64,000 nt of DNA from a virus. Shown here piece after piece: positions 1 through 9,295 of this stretch (positions are counted from its first letter, which is position 1; each line of letters begins with the position of its first letter). The stretch covers positions 1-64,000 of IMG/VR virus record IMGVR_UViG_3300006076_000003; one strand, given 5' to 3'. A program made the position numbers and the translations under genes. A model generated the notes under the pieces. It saw only the letters and a program-made list of their open reading frames with translations. It had not been told where the DNA came from and did not search any database.

Positions 1-279
1 AGATATACTCACTTTTTTCGTTATTTTTTTAAATTTTTATCAAATTTACTAAAAAAACGAAATAGAATTACACACTTTTTATTCCTCAAACTCTCCGCTA
101 TACCGTGCTAAAGTGGCACTTTTTAAAAAATTACCTATTATATTTAATATAATATATAGAAAATTTTATTTTTAAAAAATTTAAAATTTAAAATTTAAAA
201 AATTCAAACTGTATCTAATCGCTCCGCCTAACGGCTACGCTCCATAACATGTATCCCCCGAGCTGTGGCTTTAAGACGC
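1..279. other. Noncoding left edge, AT-rich
   Basis: No convincing gene lies here. The stretch is downstream of the last minus-strand replication gene and is extremely AT-rich. Short tandem copies of a TTTAAAA-like unit occur around 165-200, and a slightly GC-richer piece at 215-265. It may hold the operon's transcript end, but no clear hairpin with a T-run was seen. Confidence 0.5.
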
Positions 280-1059
280 CTACCTAAATATTACATTTAG
301 TACACGTCTATCAACTTCTGCTTTAGTTTTTGGTGATACCATATGCTTATTTATAAAATAAACAATATTTGCTATATCATTTTTGCTGTATCCCATAGCT
401 TGCATCTTAAATGCTGCTGCCAATAAAGTCTTAGAACGACTGCCTGGCACAGCCTTGCTAAAACTTAGCCAATCATTGCTAATTTTTGTTGTATCTAATA
501 AATCAATAGCATAATCTGACTCCTTACTATTAAATTTGTAATCTGCTACATTTAGCATATTACCTTTAAAATTGCTATATATGGTAGATCCTTTATAAGC
601 ATACATCACACCTGCTGCTTTAATACTTGCTCCTACATCCATGTCTTCTATAAGTCCATACTCCTTAACACCTCTAACAACTTGTTTATATTCTGCTACA
701 TCTACTTCGCTGTCTAATAAAAGCAATACTCTATACTTATTCATATCTGCTCTATTTGACGTTGTAGCTATTATATGTACCAAACCTTCATCTTTAAGCT
801 GTTCGTGCCTTATAGCTATATCTATGTTAGTATTATCAACATCTATAACTATAAATCTTGTTGTACCTATTACTGTGTCATTACCTCTCCTTCTACCTAC
901 AAAGTTAAAAGGGCTATAAATATAGTCACCTTTTAACATTTTTGCTAAATTTTTAAAGTCTGTTTTAACAAAATGTGTAAAGTAGACAAATTTTGTCCTC
1001 TCATCTTTACTCAGACCATCAACATGTCTATACGACAATGTTACTTGGGCTAAAGACAT
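280..1059 (-). CDS. Archaeo-eukaryotic-type primase (AEP) with PriCT-like C-terminus
   Basis: Predicted DNA primase of 259 residues. Residues 69-76 hold an Asp-x-Asp metal motif in a hydrophobic strand (FIVIDVDN, D73 and D75). Residues 95-116 give the ATTSN...KYRVLLLLD pattern of the AEP catalytic core. Residues 205-258 resemble the PriCT domain (PGSRSKTLLAAAFKM, then a conserved Pro and Glu near the end). The start has a good GGAG site and lies inside the end of the DUF3987-like helicase gene, so the two are probably translated together and form a primase-helicase pair split over two polypeptides. N4-like phages carry comparable replication genes beside their polymerase. The family call is from motifs; exact homology was not tested. 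Confidence 0.75.
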   Translation of the reverse strand: MSLAQVTLSYRHVDGLSKDERTKFVYFTHFVKTDFKNLAKMLKGDYIYSPFNFVGRRRGNDTVIGTTRFIVIDVDNTNIDIAIRHEQLKDEGLVHIIATTSNRADMNKYRVLLLLDSEVDVAEYKQVVRGVKEYGLIEDMDVGASIKAAGVMYAYKGSTIYSNFKGNMLNVADYKFNSKESDYAIDLLDTTKISNDWLSFSKAVPGSRSKTLLAAAFKMQAMGYSKNDIANIVYFINKHMVSPKTKAEVDRRVLNVIFR

Positions 1060-3277
1060 CTATTAGCTCCTCTTGTGGTATAGAGTGTTCTACAAGATTA
1101 TTGATATCTGTAACAACTTCTATAATTTTGCTATCTTCTACCTTATGCATCTTCATATCATAAATCAATCCTGCCATAAATAGCTTAGACATATCAGACG
1201 CATTGTAGATGTCAACTATTAAGTCTTTGTTATCTAATATCTCTTTTTCTAAGTATTTAGCAGGTTTTTTATCTACTAATGTTGCTAATTTAGGTATATC
1301 AGCATTTGTTGCATATGCTGCTAATATGCCACTAACATCAAATAAATCACCATCTGTTTTGCTAAGTACTTCTGTTGACTCTTTAATGTTAATAACATGT
1401 TCTGCTTCATGTTCTTCAGGCAGTACACGCATTAACAATTGTTGTGCTATTGACATACAAATATATTTATACTCTTGCTTATTAACAGCATTGTTTATAG
1501 GTAGCAGTATTAATTGCTTACCTTCAGCAGTTTGTCCTATAAAATGTTGTTTATCTAATAGCTTATGTAACAATTTAGCTTCTATAATTGCTTCATTTGC
1601 TGTTATTGCTATAACATTTGTTGTATCTTCAGCAAATACATTAAATCTACAATCACCTGACAATAATTTGTTAAATACAGTAACTTGTTTATCTTTTACA
1701 ACTTTTAACCCATCTTCAGCATTTCTTGCTATTTTGTAGTTATATTTATAACCTCCTTCAGTTTCTGTGTTTTTCTTAAGAGGTGTAAATACAAATAAAT
1801 TGTTAACTTCATCATATGTTACAGTTGCTTCTCCTCTTAAACGTGCATTAACAGGCTTTAAAAAAGCATTAATTGCTTGTTTACTTGTCTGCTTAGTAGT
1901 TATATAACCTCTTGTTATTGCTCTATCTATACTAATTTGATTATCAGGGAAGAAACCTTGTAACCAATCAGTAGCAAATAGCTCATAATCTTTTAACTCT
2001 AAAGTAGACATAAATCTTGTTAAATGCTCTGCAGCATGATTTACATAGTGTATAGCTGCTAAAATTGTTTCTTTATCTATTAATGCTCTGTTTTGAGCAA
2101 AAGACCATACAGCAGCAATTCTAAGCATCTTAAATGCTATACCAAGTAATTGAGTACCATTAACAGATTCTGGGTCATTTAATAGCTCTTTCTTACCTAA
2201 CAATTCTGTATAGCCTTTGTAATCTTCATAGATTTGTGATGCTTCGTCATCCATTGCTATAACATTGTTGTCTTTAGCTCTTTTAACAGCTTTTAATAGA
2301 TGTTTAGACAGTTTTTCACTAATTTCTTTTGCTTCTACTCTATTTTTAGCTTGTAGCTCACGCTTTTCTTTTAATGTTGTAGGTATAATTTCATTTTCAA
2401 ACTCCTCATTTGCTTTACTAAAAATAATAACTGAACGTCTTGCTAATGCTGTTTTAATCATTGGTACAAGTTGTTTTGTTACTACACTATCTTTTATATA
2501 AAATGGTGCAGGTGCAGATATACCCATAAAGTTCATATATTGACTCTTGATTGCTTTTTCTTTGCTTTCAGCAGTCTTATATTCATTCATAGACATTTCA
2601 CCCATATCATATAGTCCAGACAATAACTCAATTATTTCTAATACATAAGGACTTGATTGAATTGACATACCTAATTCTGAAGCAAAAACATTTTTGTTAC
2701 CATAAGATTGATTATGTAATCTATTAAGAGATGAAACAAGTCCTGCTCTACTTGAACCTAAAGTAACAAATTTAGCTTCTAAAGGTTCTATTAAATCAGC
2801 ATAATCTTCTGGTATTACTTTAGTTTCATCAAACTTTGGATTATCCTTTTTCATCATCCTAATAAACTTATTTTTTGCTTTTTCTTCAAGTTCTTCTTTT
2901 TGTAGCATTTCAATATAATCAAATGCTTTACTACAAACTTCTTGTAAAGATCTAAATGTTCTATCTTTACCTGAACCAGAGCGTGATATTAAAATTGTGT
3001 AGCTATTTACACCTAACATTTGCTCACTATAAATAGTATCGTTAATTTTTACTCTTAATTGACCAAACAAACTTGATAGTACAAATGTTGATATAGCAGT
3101 AGCTGCTATATTGCTAAAGCTTGGTGATTGTAGGATAGAAAATCTTACCATACCTTGCATTACTGATGGTAGCTTTGACACATCATATTTTGATGTATCA
3201 ATTTTTAAATATGGTAATTCTTCTTCATACTCTTTAATTAAATTATTTATACTATCCTGTATCTTTTGTTTTTGCAT
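1028..3277 (-). CDS. DUF3987-like primase-associated helicase/ATPase
   Basis: A 749-residue protein with a P-loop at residues 98-106 (SRSGSGKDR) following a run of hydrophobic strands, as in DUF3987 ATPases that form the helicase half of phage and plasmid primase-helicases. Residues 120-150 and 300-345 are charged and helical. The C-terminal third has no motif I recognise. The gene overlaps the polymerase gene upstream and the primase downstream by tens of bases, so it belongs to the replication operon. The start is supported by AAGGAA ten bases upstream. It could be a packaging-type or SF3-like ATPase instead, but the primase neighbour favours a replicative helicase. Confidence 0.7.
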   Translation of the reverse strand: MQKQKIQDSINNLIKEYEEELPYLKIDTSKYDVSKLPSVMQGMVRFSILQSPSFSNIAATAISTFVLSSLFGQLRVKINDTIYSEQMLGVNSYTILISRSGSGKDRTFRSLQEVCSKAFDYIEMLQKEELEEKAKNKFIRMMKKDNPKFDETKVIPEDYADLIEPLEAKFVTLGSSRAGLVSSLNRLHNQSYGNKNVFASELGMSIQSSPYVLEIIELLSGLYDMGEMSMNEYKTAESKEKAIKSQYMNFMGISAPAPFYIKDSVVTKQLVPMIKTALARRSVIIFSKANEEFENEIIPTTLKEKRELQAKNRVEAKEISEKLSKHLLKAVKRAKDNNVIAMDDEASQIYEDYKGYTELLGKKELLNDPESVNGTQLLGIAFKMLRIAAVWSFAQNRALIDKETILAAIHYVNHAAEHLTRFMSTLELKDYELFATDWLQGFFPDNQISIDRAITRGYITTKQTSKQAINAFLKPVNARLRGEATVTYDEVNNLFVFTPLKKNTETEGGYKYNYKIARNAEDGLKVVKDKQVTVFNKLLSGDCRFNVFAEDTTNVIAITANEAIIEAKLLHKLLDKQHFIGQTAEGKQLILLPINNAVNKQEYKYICMSIAQQLLMRVLPEEHEAEHVINIKESTEVLSKTDGDLFDVSGILAAYATNADIPKLATLVDKKPAKYLEKEILDNKDLIVDIYNASDMSKLFMAGLIYDMKMHKVEDSKIIEVVTDINNLVEHSIPQEELIDVFSPSNIVV

Positions 3278-5912
3278 CTCTTATTTCCTTTAACTGTTCT
3301 TTTATTTCTTCAATAGAACTATCTGCTTCTAATGTAACAACATTATATAAGTCATAGCCAAAGTCTACTTCAGCTCCTAAATCAATGGGTTGATCAAATA
3401 AAAACTGTTGTTTCATTATTCGTGGAAGATTATCATTTACAAACTTTATCACTTCTAAATCATCATCTAACTCAAGATAAAGGGCGTCGTGTATGATATT
3501 GACAAGTTTGATTCTGTCTTGTAAATTATGTTTATATATCTCCTCTCTTAATCTAATTCCTGCTATTAATGTTAAGTCACTATAAGATTGCATTGTTGCA
3601 TTATTTAAGGTTCTGATATCTTTTTCAGCATCATCAGAATAAAGTTTTAAACCCCAATTTAAATGTATATAACCTTTTTCTTTAACAGTTGGTAATACAT
3701 ATTCATCTCTATACTTAGTTTTTCCAGAGTATAAAACATTGTGGTATAAGTCAAATATTCTTTCACCTTCCTCTAAAGGAGCTTTCATACTTTTTGCTAA
3801 TTTTGGAGGAAACGCTCCATAAGAAGCTGCAAATGTGACACCCTTACTATCTTGTCTTAAATTCTTACAACGTACATCCTTTTTAGTGAATTCTTTATAT
3901 TTTTTATTTACTTCAAGTGACTTCATATCAAATTTAATACTTGTTATCTTCTCCCATTGGTCTTGCCAATAAACAGCAGAATGTAATACATGAGTATCAA
4001 ATTTTTCTTTTAAAGTAATCAAAGATGTTTCATCTTTTGTTAAGATTGCTCCTATATGGCCTTCTAAATTATTGTAGTCTGAAGATGCTAATATTTTACC
4101 TTTTGGTGCAATAAACATCTTTTTAACTGTTGAGCCATAAATTGGATTGCTACTTGGTTGAGTAACAAGATTTATACCAACTTTATGTTTATCTTCTCCT
4201 TCAATCTTAGGTGATTTACCGCTTAATCTTGCACTAATTGTCCCTAACAATACTAAACTACCATAGACTCTACCATCAACTGTTGAGCCATAATATTTAG
4301 GTATATATTGAGTTAACAAGTTTTTAGATTGAGCAATATCTAAATAAGCTTTAATAGCTTTTTGTACATCACCAGATGTTGTATTTGCTAATTCTCGCAA
4401 TACATCACTACTAAAGCTCATTTCTCCCGTTTTCTTTGATATTTCATCACTTTCTAAACCCATATATAACCACATCTGTGTTAATTGCTTGTAGTTATAA
4501 GGATTAAATCCTAAATCAACATATTTCTCAGGATGTTCTATTTTGTCAATACGATTAGCATTAATATTTTGCCTTCTACACTCCATTTTTTCATAAGCTC
4601 TAACAGCTTCTTTTATTTTGGGGTGTTCAAAATCTTTTGCTAACAGTATCTTACAAATTTCAGTATCTAATTCTTTTAAATCTTTAGCAGATACTTTTTC
4701 AAAATCTGTGTTATCCCAATAATTAACAACAAATGTACGCATAGCAATATTATTTTTATAAGCAATACCTTTAGGCTTTTTAAGTGCTTTTTTAACAGGT
4801 TCTAAGAACTTTTCAATTCTCTCTTTATCTGCTTTAGCAATAAATTCTTTAACTATTGGTATAGAATTAATTTCTTCTAACTTTTTCTTATTAAACTCCT
4901 TAACTTCACTTTCTAACTGTTTTACTTGCTCTAAATCAATTGCTTGTCCATTGTTCATCATTTCAATAACAACAGGTATAGCAGGTTTTAGAATAAAGTC
5001 ATAAAAATAGCGTTGATTAAATTGCTCTACATTATCTTTTGGCTCAGATGTTGGCATAATCCACTTATCAGGTTTTGCTTCTTTATTAGCAAACTTTTCC
5101 CAAGCTAATTTTGTTGCACTTGAGTCTATCCCAGCATAAGCAATTAAGGCTAAATTATATTTACTGCTATCTCCACTACCAACATAAACAGTACTATCTA
5201 CTGTATTATTTAATGTTGTATCGTATAAATCAAAAGACTCTTTAGCAGTTGCCCATTTACCATATAAGTTACCAGCAATATCTTTTAGATTTACTTTGCG
5301 TTTTACTGGGTTTATGTGATTTCTATATACTTTACCAAGTAACATAGCATCTTCTACATCTTTTGGAAACTTACCAGTAAAATGATGTATTAATTTAACA
5401 TCATATAAAGCATTAAACCAAACTTGTTTTAGCTTTGTTGTTGTAAGCCAATCTAATACCAATTCTTTCATAGCATTGCTATTTATAACAATTACTGTTG
5501 ACTTAGTATATGACCAACTTAAAGACAACATTGTTAAATCAGTATAGTGAGGTAACAATAATCCAGTAGTCTCAAAGTCAGCAGCAATAATGCTATATTT
5601 AGCATCATACGTTGCTAACCATTTCTTTGCTATCTCTAAATCATCAGTAAACCAAGTCTTATGCTTAATGTGTTCAGATGCTAATCGTTCAGCAATATCT
5701 GCTACTTTTAGGCTATTAACATTTGTTACATTGTATCGCTTTAAGCCATAGTAGTCAGTAATTATATTACCATTAATGCTATCTGCATCAAATCCATCAT
5801 AATACTTCAGTACTTCACATTTAACATTAACATTAAACTTTTGTTTTGCATAAGCCTCGACACGTTCAGCAAACTTTGGCGGTGGGTCTATCGTGACAAT
5901 TTTATAAGCCAT
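3252..5912 (-). CDS. DNA polymerase I family (family A) with 3'-5' exonuclease
   Basis: Replicative phage DNA polymerase of 886 residues. The exonuclease domain shows DFETTG at residues 112-117, a second motif around WFNALYDVKL, and YAGIDSSAT as Exo III. In the polymerase domain, motif A is DYNNLE (D612), motif B is RQDSKGVTFAASYG (R686, K690, Y698) and motif C is HDA (H808, D809). All catalytic aspartates are present. Motif C ends in Ala rather than the usual Glu. I chose the ATG at 5912 over a start 60 bases upstream because AAAGGA stands at correct spacing and the preceding gene stops at 5914. N4 gp39 is the expected counterpart. Confidence 0.93.
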   Translation of the reverse strand: MAYKIVTIDPPPKFAERVEAYAKQKFNVNVKCEVLKYYDGFDADSINGNIITDYYGLKRYNVTNVNSLKVADIAERLASEHIKHKTWFTDDLEIAKKWLATYDAKYSIIAADFETTGLLLPHYTDLTMLSLSWSYTKSTVIVINSNAMKELVLDWLTTTKLKQVWFNALYDVKLIHHFTGKFPKDVEDAMLLGKVYRNHINPVKRKVNLKDIAGNLYGKWATAKESFDLYDTTLNNTVDSTVYVGSGDSSKYNLALIAYAGIDSSATKLAWEKFANKEAKPDKWIMPTSEPKDNVEQFNQRYFYDFILKPAIPVVIEMMNNGQAIDLEQVKQLESEVKEFNKKKLEEINSIPIVKEFIAKADKERIEKFLEPVKKALKKPKGIAYKNNIAMRTFVVNYWDNTDFEKVSAKDLKELDTEICKILLAKDFEHPKIKEAVRAYEKMECRRQNINANRIDKIEHPEKYVDLGFNPYNYKQLTQMWLYMGLESDEISKKTGEMSFSSDVLRELANTTSGDVQKAIKAYLDIAQSKNLLTQYIPKYYGSTVDGRVYGSLVLLGTISARLSGKSPKIEGEDKHKVGINLVTQPSSNPIYGSTVKKMFIAPKGKILASSDYNNLEGHIGAILTKDETSLITLKEKFDTHVLHSAVYWQDQWEKITSIKFDMKSLEVNKKYKEFTKKDVRCKNLRQDSKGVTFAASYGAFPPKLAKSMKAPLEEGERIFDLYHNVLYSGKTKYRDEYVLPTVKEKGYIHLNWGLKLYSDDAEKDIRTLNNATMQSYSDLTLIAGIRLREEIYKHNLQDRIKLVNIIHDALYLELDDDLEVIKFVNDNLPRIMKQQFLFDQPIDLGAEVDFGYDLYNVVTLEADSSIEEIKEQLKEIRDAKTKDTG

Positions 5913-5913
5913 T

Positions 5914-6948
5914 TTATATCCTTTGGTATTGATCACATATCTCACTAAATTGACAATACTTCTCACAAGCAAGATATGTTGGTTCTGTTATAAACTCTTG
6001 ATCTCCTGGTCTTCCTTTCTCTCTTACAAAACGTTGGAAGTCAGCAAGATTATCAAACTTACTTCCTCTGACAGTACTCCATTTACCACTTGGTCCTAAA
6101 CGTTGCAATTTATACTCGCCTGGTCTAAACATACGCTCTTTGTCTGTACAATAAACTGTTGGTTCATTTAATTGCAACTGTTCTTCTACTAAGGCAATTT
6201 TACGTCTCATAAATGCTTCTACTTCTTCAGCAGGTAGCAGAGGGAATTTCATTGCTGTTTCATTTGGTATGTCACTACCAAAACTTGGCTTACTTGATAA
6301 CATAAACAAGATCTCACCAAAAGGTTGCAATTTATACTTGTTTCTTGCTAAATAAGCATATATGCTAAGTTGCAGTTGAAATTTGGTGTAGTGTGGATAC
6401 AGTTCCATAGATTCTTCAATAGACTCTACTTGCTCCATAACATCTTTTTCTTCCATTACTTGCTTATAAACATATCCACTTACATGTTTTAGATCTTTAA
6501 TCATTCTATAACCATCTTCATCTTCAGGTGTTAACATATCAAACTTACCAGCAATAGTCCATTCACCAAACTCTTGTCCAAAACGTTCTTCAATAATATA
6601 TTGCTTTGCTACATCATCAAATTGTTTGTTGTAAGCCTCTAATGCTTGCTCCATAGTGCTGTGGTGACTAGTACCTTTAGCAGATGCCAATAAAGCACTT
6701 ACATCTGTTTGCTGTTGTTGCTGCCCTTTAGTTTTTAGTTTATAAACAAGTCTTCTAACAGGCATAATTAAATCAGATGCTGACAAATACTTTTGTTTGT
6801 CGTCTTGGTCATAGAGTGTATTAGCATAAATAGCAAATAATGCTAATTCTTTAGGCACATTGCTATTATTTGTAACTGCTAAACCATTTAACTCTATTGT
6901 ATTTCCTATATTGCTATCTTGTTCAGCAATATCTGTTAAATAACTCAT
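5914..6948 (-). CDS. PD-(D/E)XK exonuclease, Cas4/RecB-like
   Basis: A 344-residue nuclease-like protein. The core has the order GTSHHSTMEQAL (the GTxxH-type helix), AGKFDML (catalytic Asp), IKDLKHVSGY (D-x-K) and HYTKFQLQLSIYAYL (the Q-x-x-x-Y helix). This is the arrangement of RecB/Cas4 nucleases. A short cysteine cluster at the C-terminus (CEKYCQFSEIC) resembles the iron-sulfur ligands of Cas4, though a fourth cysteine is not in the usual place. It sits between the polymerase and the RecA-like ATPase genes, with end-to-start overlaps, which points to a role in replication, recombination or processing of DNA ends. Confidence 0.8.
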   Translation of the reverse strand: MSYLTDIAEQDSNIGNTIELNGLAVTNNSNVPKELALFAIYANTLYDQDDKQKYLSASDLIMPVRRLVYKLKTKGQQQQQTDVSALLASAKGTSHHSTMEQALEAYNKQFDDVAKQYIIEERFGQEFGEWTIAGKFDMLTPEDEDGYRMIKDLKHVSGYVYKQVMEEKDVMEQVESIEESMELYPHYTKFQLQLSIYAYLARNKYKLQPFGEILFMLSSKPSFGSDIPNETAMKFPLLPAEEVEAFMRRKIALVEEQLQLNEPTVYCTDKERMFRPGEYKLQRLGPSGKWSTVRGSKFDNLADFQRFVREKGRPGDQEFITEPTYLACEKYCQFSEICDQYQRI

Positions 6949-8303
6949 TACTTCTCCTTAAGTGAATATATCTTTTTACGTCCATCAATTGTTACTAATA
7001 AAACATTATCTTCAACCATTTCTTCTAGTGCACCTGGTAGATTATGCTTCATAAAGTACTTTGTGAAAGTGTATTCGTTTTGTTGTTCGATATAAGTATT
7101 TAATTTACTACGTATATCTGTTGCTGTTAAAGATACAGTATTATCAAATAAATCTATAATTGCCTTTTTTAAAGATTCTTTTTGTCCTGTTTTTAAACTT
7201 TTTACATTTGTTTCTACTCTACCAACTTTTAATATTTCTTTTGCCATATCTCCAAGAGATAGCAATTTATTCTTTTTTGTTGCTAATAGCATGTTAACAG
7301 TATTATTTTCATCAGTTAAGTATAAGTATGCTTTATTACTACCCTTTTCTTTTGTATACACCAATTCTAAAGTAGGCAATAGCGTTCTTAACCAGTTTTT
7401 AGCATCAATAGCAGAAATATAATTCAGGTCATCTGAATGTAGTTCATCCTCACCTTCACACATGCTGTATATAGCTGATTCAAATTTTGTTGCTTGTACT
7501 ATTTTAAAATCATTTTCTTTAAGGTAGTTTACTACTGATAAAACAATATTTTTTAATCGTTTCTTTTTATAAGCCATCTCATTTTCCACAATATCTCCCT
7601 TTTGCAATATTTTATATTCTATGATATAATTATCAAGATCAATTGGTACAGTTTCATAATGATTAGTTACTTTATGTAGATTTTCATTATCTTTTATTAC
7701 TGTCGCAGTTACTGTACCTTGATAATCTTTCCTCAGTTGTATTACCTCACCAAATTCTGATACAATTGTTGAGGCTCCTCTTACACCTGTAGGATCTTTT
7801 TGATTTTTACCACTATGTGCTATTATTGTTGTATTTATCTTTTCATGTTTCATGAAAGCAGATTGTAGTTCATTTATCACATTTGTTACTATTGCGTTTT
7901 CATTTTCAAATTCTCCTATCAATTTAGATAAATTGTCAATTAAGATAAATACTTCGTCGTACTTATTTACTTTACTTTTAACCACATTTTTACCTATATG
8001 TATAACATATTCTAAAAATGATGTCGCTTTAGTTTTTTTACTATTTAAATCAGTATAGAAATTAAAGTAGTAACCTTTTAACTTATCTTCCATAAATTGT
8101 TTAAACTTTTGTTTTTGCTTTAAAGATTTATCATCTGCGTCTATAAATATAAACAGGCTACTTTTGCTTTGTTCCGTTAGTTTCCTATTTTTATCTCTAA
8201 ACTCAGACAAGCAAAAAGTTGTCTTTCCTACTCCTGCTAATGCAGTGACTATCGTTCGTTGTTGTAAAATTATTGATGTTTTTATAGCATTTTTAGTACT
8301 CAA
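6948..8303 (-). CDS. RecA-like (Sak4/RepA-type) ATPase
   Basis: A 451-residue P-loop ATPase. Walker A is AGVGKTT at residues 23-29, Walker B is the hydrophobic strand FILIDN near residue 120, and the following strand is TTIIAHSGKN with a GVRGAS motif typical of RecA/RepA-type ATPases. Residues 330-451 look like winged-helix DNA-binding segments. The start is TTG, preceded by AAGGAG at good spacing; no ATG gives a better fit. It is the first gene of the replication operon, behind a 1 kb noncoding stretch with repeats. A duplicated piece of its N-terminus survives as a relic at 8807-8992. Confidence 0.8.
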   Translation of the reverse strand: MSTKNAIKTSIILQQRTIVTALAGVGKTTFCLSEFRDKNRKLTEQSKSSLFIFIDADDKSLKQKQKFKQFMEDKLKGYYFNFYTDLNSKKTKATSFLEYVIHIGKNVVKSKVNKYDEVFILIDNLSKLIGEFENENAIVTNVINELQSAFMKHEKINTTIIAHSGKNQKDPTGVRGASTIVSEFGEVIQLRKDYQGTVTATVIKDNENLHKVTNHYETVPIDLDNYIIEYKILQKGDIVENEMAYKKKRLKNIVLSVVNYLKENDFKIVQATKFESAIYSMCEGEDELHSDDLNYISAIDAKNWLRTLLPTLELVYTKEKGSNKAYLYLTDENNTVNMLLATKKNKLLSLGDMAKEILKVGRVETNVKSLKTGQKESLKKAIIDLFDNTVSLTATDIRSKLNTYIEQQNEYTFTKYFMKHNLPGALEEMVEDNVLLVTIDGRKKIYSLKEK

Positions 8304-8312
8304 AATGACTCC

Positions 8313-8433
8313 TTATTTTCTTATAATTTTCCTAATTATACTCATTATTTTCTTATATTTTCCTAAAGGTTAAAAAAGTTAAAAGGGTATCACATAAAAA
8401 ATTTCAAAATTGTAGGAAAATTAAGAAAATAGG
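8313..8433. repeat. Inverted and direct AT-rich repeats upstream of the ATPase gene
   Basis: A 21-22 bp unit reading TTATTTTCTTATA-TTTTCCTA on the plus strand occurs at 8313-8334 and 8345-8365, 32 bp apart (three helical turns). An inverted related copy lies at 8413-8433 and a weaker one near 8473. They flank a TATAAT-like element on the minus strand. They look like operator sites for the promoter of the replication operon; this function is inferred. Confidence 0.5.
8335..8340 (-). promoter_or_regulatory. Possible -10 element of the replication operon
   Basis: The minus strand reads TATAAT here, 32 bases upstream of the TTG start of the ATPase gene and between two copies of the 21-22 bp repeat. 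No good -35 box is seen, and AT richness makes chance matches likely. Confidence 0.35.
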
Positions 8434-8618
8434 AAATAACGGAAATATATATTTATGTAGGAAATACATATGTAATTTTCCTATTCTTCTTAAGTTGCCT
8501 ATATAATTGACTTTGAGTTTGTGATACCCCCCTTATTTTAAACATAGTATTAACATGTAGACTATATATAGTTTATATACTTTTAATGTACTTAAGTTTC
8601 ATTTAAGGGGTATCACAC
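8385..8618. repeat. GGGTATCACA direct and inverted copies
   Basis: GGGTATCACA occurs at 8385-8394 and 8608-8617. The inverse, TGTGATACCC, is at about 8520-8529 with extra C residues. The last two form an inverted pair about 100 bp apart. No open reading frame lies between them. Function unknown. Confidence 0.5.
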
Positions 8619-8638
8619 AACTCAAAAATTTTTTTATA

Positions 8639-8728
8639 GGGATAATAGGGATAATAGGGACGATAAGGATGATAGGATTATCCCTATATTTCTATTATCC
8701 CGGTCATCCCTATTGTCCCTATCATCCT
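8639..8728. repeat. Nonamer array: four direct plus four inverted 9-bp units
   Basis: Four tandem 9-bp units on the left (GGGATAATA, GGGATAATA, GGGACGATA, AGGATGATA; 8639-8674) are followed by an 18-bp spacer and four tandem inverse units (TATTATCCC, GGTCATCCC, TATTGTCCC, TATCATCCT; 8693-8728). Register is exactly nine bases throughout. It can fold into a long imperfect hairpin or bind a protein cooperatively. It lies in the 1 kb gap between the helicase and the replication operon, so an origin or operator role is plausible. Confidence 0.75.
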
Positions 8729-8806
8729 GTCACTTTTTGGTTGGCTGCGTGTGTGCCCCCTTAAAGAAATCTTAAATTGAAAATGGTGAAATTTAACATT
8801 ATTTTC

Positions 8807-8992
8807 TTAATTATTTATATATCCTGTATTATTCTTTTTATTCAAGCGTTCATATTCCAGTCTAAAGTTAGCCAAACAAAAACTAGTTTTACCTTTACCT
8901 GCCAAGGCAGATACTAACGTTCTCTGGTGTCTAATAATAGGTGAATATGAACCAGAATCTAAACTAAATTTATCATTTATTCTATTTCCTTT
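8807..8992 (-). pseudogene. Relic of a duplicated RecA-like ATPase N-terminus
   Basis: Read on the minus strand, this stretch encodes a peptide containing HQRTLVSALAGKGKTSFCL followed by ANFRLEYERLNKK. It aligns residue for residue with QQRTIVTALAGVGKTTFCL of the intact ATPase at 6948-8303. No ATG, GTG or TTG is in frame, and a TAA ends the frame about 20 codons after the Walker A motif. The rest of the gene is absent. It is a decayed paralog or the remnant of a recombination event that exchanged the ATPase gene. Confidence 0.8.
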
Positions 8993-9100
8993 TTATATTT
9001 CGGTTTTATTCTATTGCCGTCCTACTCTACATCCTATATTAACCTTAATTTAAACTTTTTTTGGGCACTTATATTTTTTTGATATAAAAAGTCCGAATAT

Positions 9101-9189
9101 TCCGAATATAAAGAATAACATTATCTATAAACTATAACTAATATATAAGTAATTATTATATTATAAAAGTTATATTCCTTATATTCGGA
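9101..9189. repeat. 17-bp inverted repeat with one mismatch
   Basis: TCCGAATATAAAGAATA at 9101-9117 pairs with TATTCCTTATATTCGGA at 9173-9189, leaving a 55-bp AT-rich loop. A further partial unit, TCCGAATAT, sits at 9092-9100. It lies downstream of the helicase gene in the noncoding stretch and could be an operator or cruciform element. Confidence 0.6.
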
Positions 9190-9295
9190 GTATTTAGTGG
9201 CTGGATCTATAAAGGCTTTTTTTGCTATCAACTTTATTGAGTGTTATTGACTCAACTTTAATAGGCTGCGGCTTAAATAGCAAGCTTTGGAGGTT

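Noticed and set aside
8520-8618. Insertion sequence bounded by TGTGATACCC inverted repeats
   Set aside because: The 100-bp interior has no transposase and no target duplication was seen.
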